Assembly (NCBI GenBank): GCA_031289975.1
Contig: JAITOM010000211.1
Coordinates: 1 to 5,592, forward strand
DNA: 5,592 nt
Origin: Methanobrevibacter sp.
GTDB taxonomy: Archaea > Methanobacteriota > Methanobacteria > Methanobacteriales > Methanobacteriaceae
Direction: 5' to 3'
Shown here: positions 4,983 to 5,592 of the stretch, in pieces
Layout: each line of letters opens with the position of its first letter
Position numbering within the stretch: position 1 is the stretch's first letter
Notes under the pieces: generated by a model
Told to the model about the DNA's origin: nothing
The model's database searches: none
The model's input: only the letters and a program-made list of their open reading frames with translations
Position numbers and translations under genes: made by a program

Positions 4983-5038
4983 CATTAAATTTTAATTAAT
5001 TCCATTTTTTCATTAAATTTTAATTAATTCCATTTTTT
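4983..5038. repeat. 28-bp perfect tandem duplication
   Basis: Bases 4983-5010 and 5011-5038 are identical over all 28 positions (unit starting CATTAAATTTTAATTAATTC). Perfect identity in a fast-changing spacer points to a recent duplication. It lies upstream of the U32 promoter region and next to RE2. Confidence 0.92.
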
Positions 5039-5044
5039 TAAATC

Positions 5045-5265
5045 ATTTATAATGGCTTTGATAAAATTTTTAATAAATAAATTTTTTTAAAAATAAATAT
5101 TAATTTAAAATCATTTATATTAATTTAATTATTTTTAAATTATTTAAAATTTTAAATTATTGATTTTTATAAAGTAATATTTAAAATTAAATAATTTAAT
5201 AAAATAATTTTTTATCCAAAATTTAAGAACTTTTCAAAATGACTTCACAATGATTATATTTCAAA
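5045..5265 (-). repeat. AT-rich repeat RE2, uninterrupted inverted copy of RE1
   Basis: The complement of this stretch matches 765-858 and 1002-1045, then 1126-1170, in the same order. The block corresponding to 797-855 is nearly identical over about 60 bases. There is no miniature element at the position equivalent to 858/1002, so this copy represents the empty site. The ends are again imperfect inverted repeats, with TTTGATAAAATTTTTAA near 5053 facing TTAAGAACTTTTCAAAA near 5223. Borders are approximate and no coding frame was found. Confidence 0.6.
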
Positions 5266-5272
5266 TTTAGAC

Positions 5273-5304
5273 TTATTTTAAATTTAATTTATTTTAAATT
5301 TAAT
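5273..5304. repeat. 16-bp perfect tandem duplication
   Basis: TTATTTTAAATTTAAT occurs at 5273-5288 and again at 5289-5304 without change. It sits between RE2 and the tandem MITE copies. Confidence 0.85.
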
Positions 5305-5336
5305 TATGAATGATTTTTTTAATAATAAATTTTTTT

Positions 5337-5474
5337 GGTACTGTAAAAAGAGGATGGAAATTCCCAATCTGGAATTCGAATTTGTAGCAGAAAAAGTTTA
5401 GACCATATACATCTAATTAAACTTTTATCCTCTATTTTCAATTTTTCAATTGTGAAAATCCATGCTAATTTTAC
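5337..5474 (+). mobile_element. MITE copy A, head-to-tail dimer, right end lacking 6 bp
   Basis: This 138-bp copy is in inverted orientation to the one at 859-1001. The left end is GGTACTGTAAAA, one change from the intact terminal repeat. The right end reads TTTTAC and then passes directly into the GGCACTG of the next copy, so the terminal AGTGCC is absent. It matches copy B over the shared 118 bp apart from about nine differences. Because 138 is a multiple of three, the minus strand stays open across both copies, but that frame is just repeat sequence and is not annotated as a gene. Confidence 0.82.
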
Positions 5475-5592
5475 GGCACTGTAAAAAGAGGATGGAAATT
5501 CGCAATCTGGAATTTGGATTTGTAGCAGAAAAAGTTTAGACCATGTACATGTAATTAAACTTTTATCGTCGGTTTTCAATTTTTCAATTGTG
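5475..5592 (+). mobile_element. MITE copy B, cut by window edge
   Basis: It begins with an intact GGCACTGTAAAAAG end directly fused to copy A and runs 118 bp to the window edge. About 25 further bases, ending in TTTTACAGTGCC, are expected beyond the edge if it is complete. Its interior is closer to the 859-1001 copy than copy A is near the ends, for example sharing AAACTTTTATCGTC. Confidence 0.82.

Noticed and set aside
5319..5579. 86-codon minus-strand open frame with an internally repeated protein
   Set aside because: It lies wholly in the two MITE copies and stays open only because the 138-bp period is divisible by three. There is no ribosome site, and the frame is not kept in the third copy.

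Overview
The window looks like a piece of a low-GC methanogenic archaeon of the order Methanobacteriales, most likely Methanobrevibacter, with Methanosphaera as the alternative. The evidence is a hdrC-hdrB pair for CoB-CoM heterodisulfide reductase encoded without an adjacent hdrA, GGAG/GGTG Shine-Dalgarno sites, a TTTATATA-type archaeal TATA box, very AT-rich spacers, and small mobile elements with 29-bp ends and 8-bp target duplications that resemble ISM1 of Methanobrevibacter smithii. The assignment is inference from these features; no database search was possible.

Layout. Bases 1 to about 764 (+ strand) are the 3' part of a group II intron that has lost almost all of its reverse transcriptase gene. 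A nonsense-mutated N-terminal codon stretch (542-688) runs straight into a 34-nt domain V (687-720) and a domain VI hairpin with a bulged adenosine (724-758). Bases 765-1175 are an AT-rich repeat (RE1). Nested in it is a 143-bp miniature inverted-repeat element (859-1001) flanked by a perfect 8-bp target duplication, plus five 16-bp tandem repeats. Bases 1176-1465 hold a possible 18-codon gene remnant, a hairpin and a U-rich terminator. Three genes follow on the minus strand: hdrB (1466-2371), hdrC (2390-3418) and a U32-family iron-sulfur protein (3629-4834). Bases 4835-5592 hold the leader of the U32 gene with short direct repeats, a second inverted copy of the AT-rich repeat (RE2, about 5045-5265) with no insertion in it, and two head-to-tail copies of the miniature element (5337-5474, and 5475 running off the window).

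How the genes work together. HdrC and HdrB are translated from one message. In the HdrABC-MvhADG complex, HdrC passes electrons from HdrA to the two noncubane iron-sulfur clusters of HdrB, where CoM-S-S-CoB is reduced. The U32 protein has its own leader and is probably an RNA-modification-type enzyme, functionally unlinked.

Most notable points: (1) HdrC carries an unusual 157-residue Lys/Glu-rich N-terminal extension that starts with an amphipathic helix, while the normal 185-residue HdrC start keeps a full Shine-Dalgarno site inside the reading frame, so two isoforms are plausible. (2) The gene block is bracketed by inverted copies of two repeat families. One RE copy acts as a natural empty site for the miniature element, and its outer edge coincides with the predicted 3' end of the group II intron.
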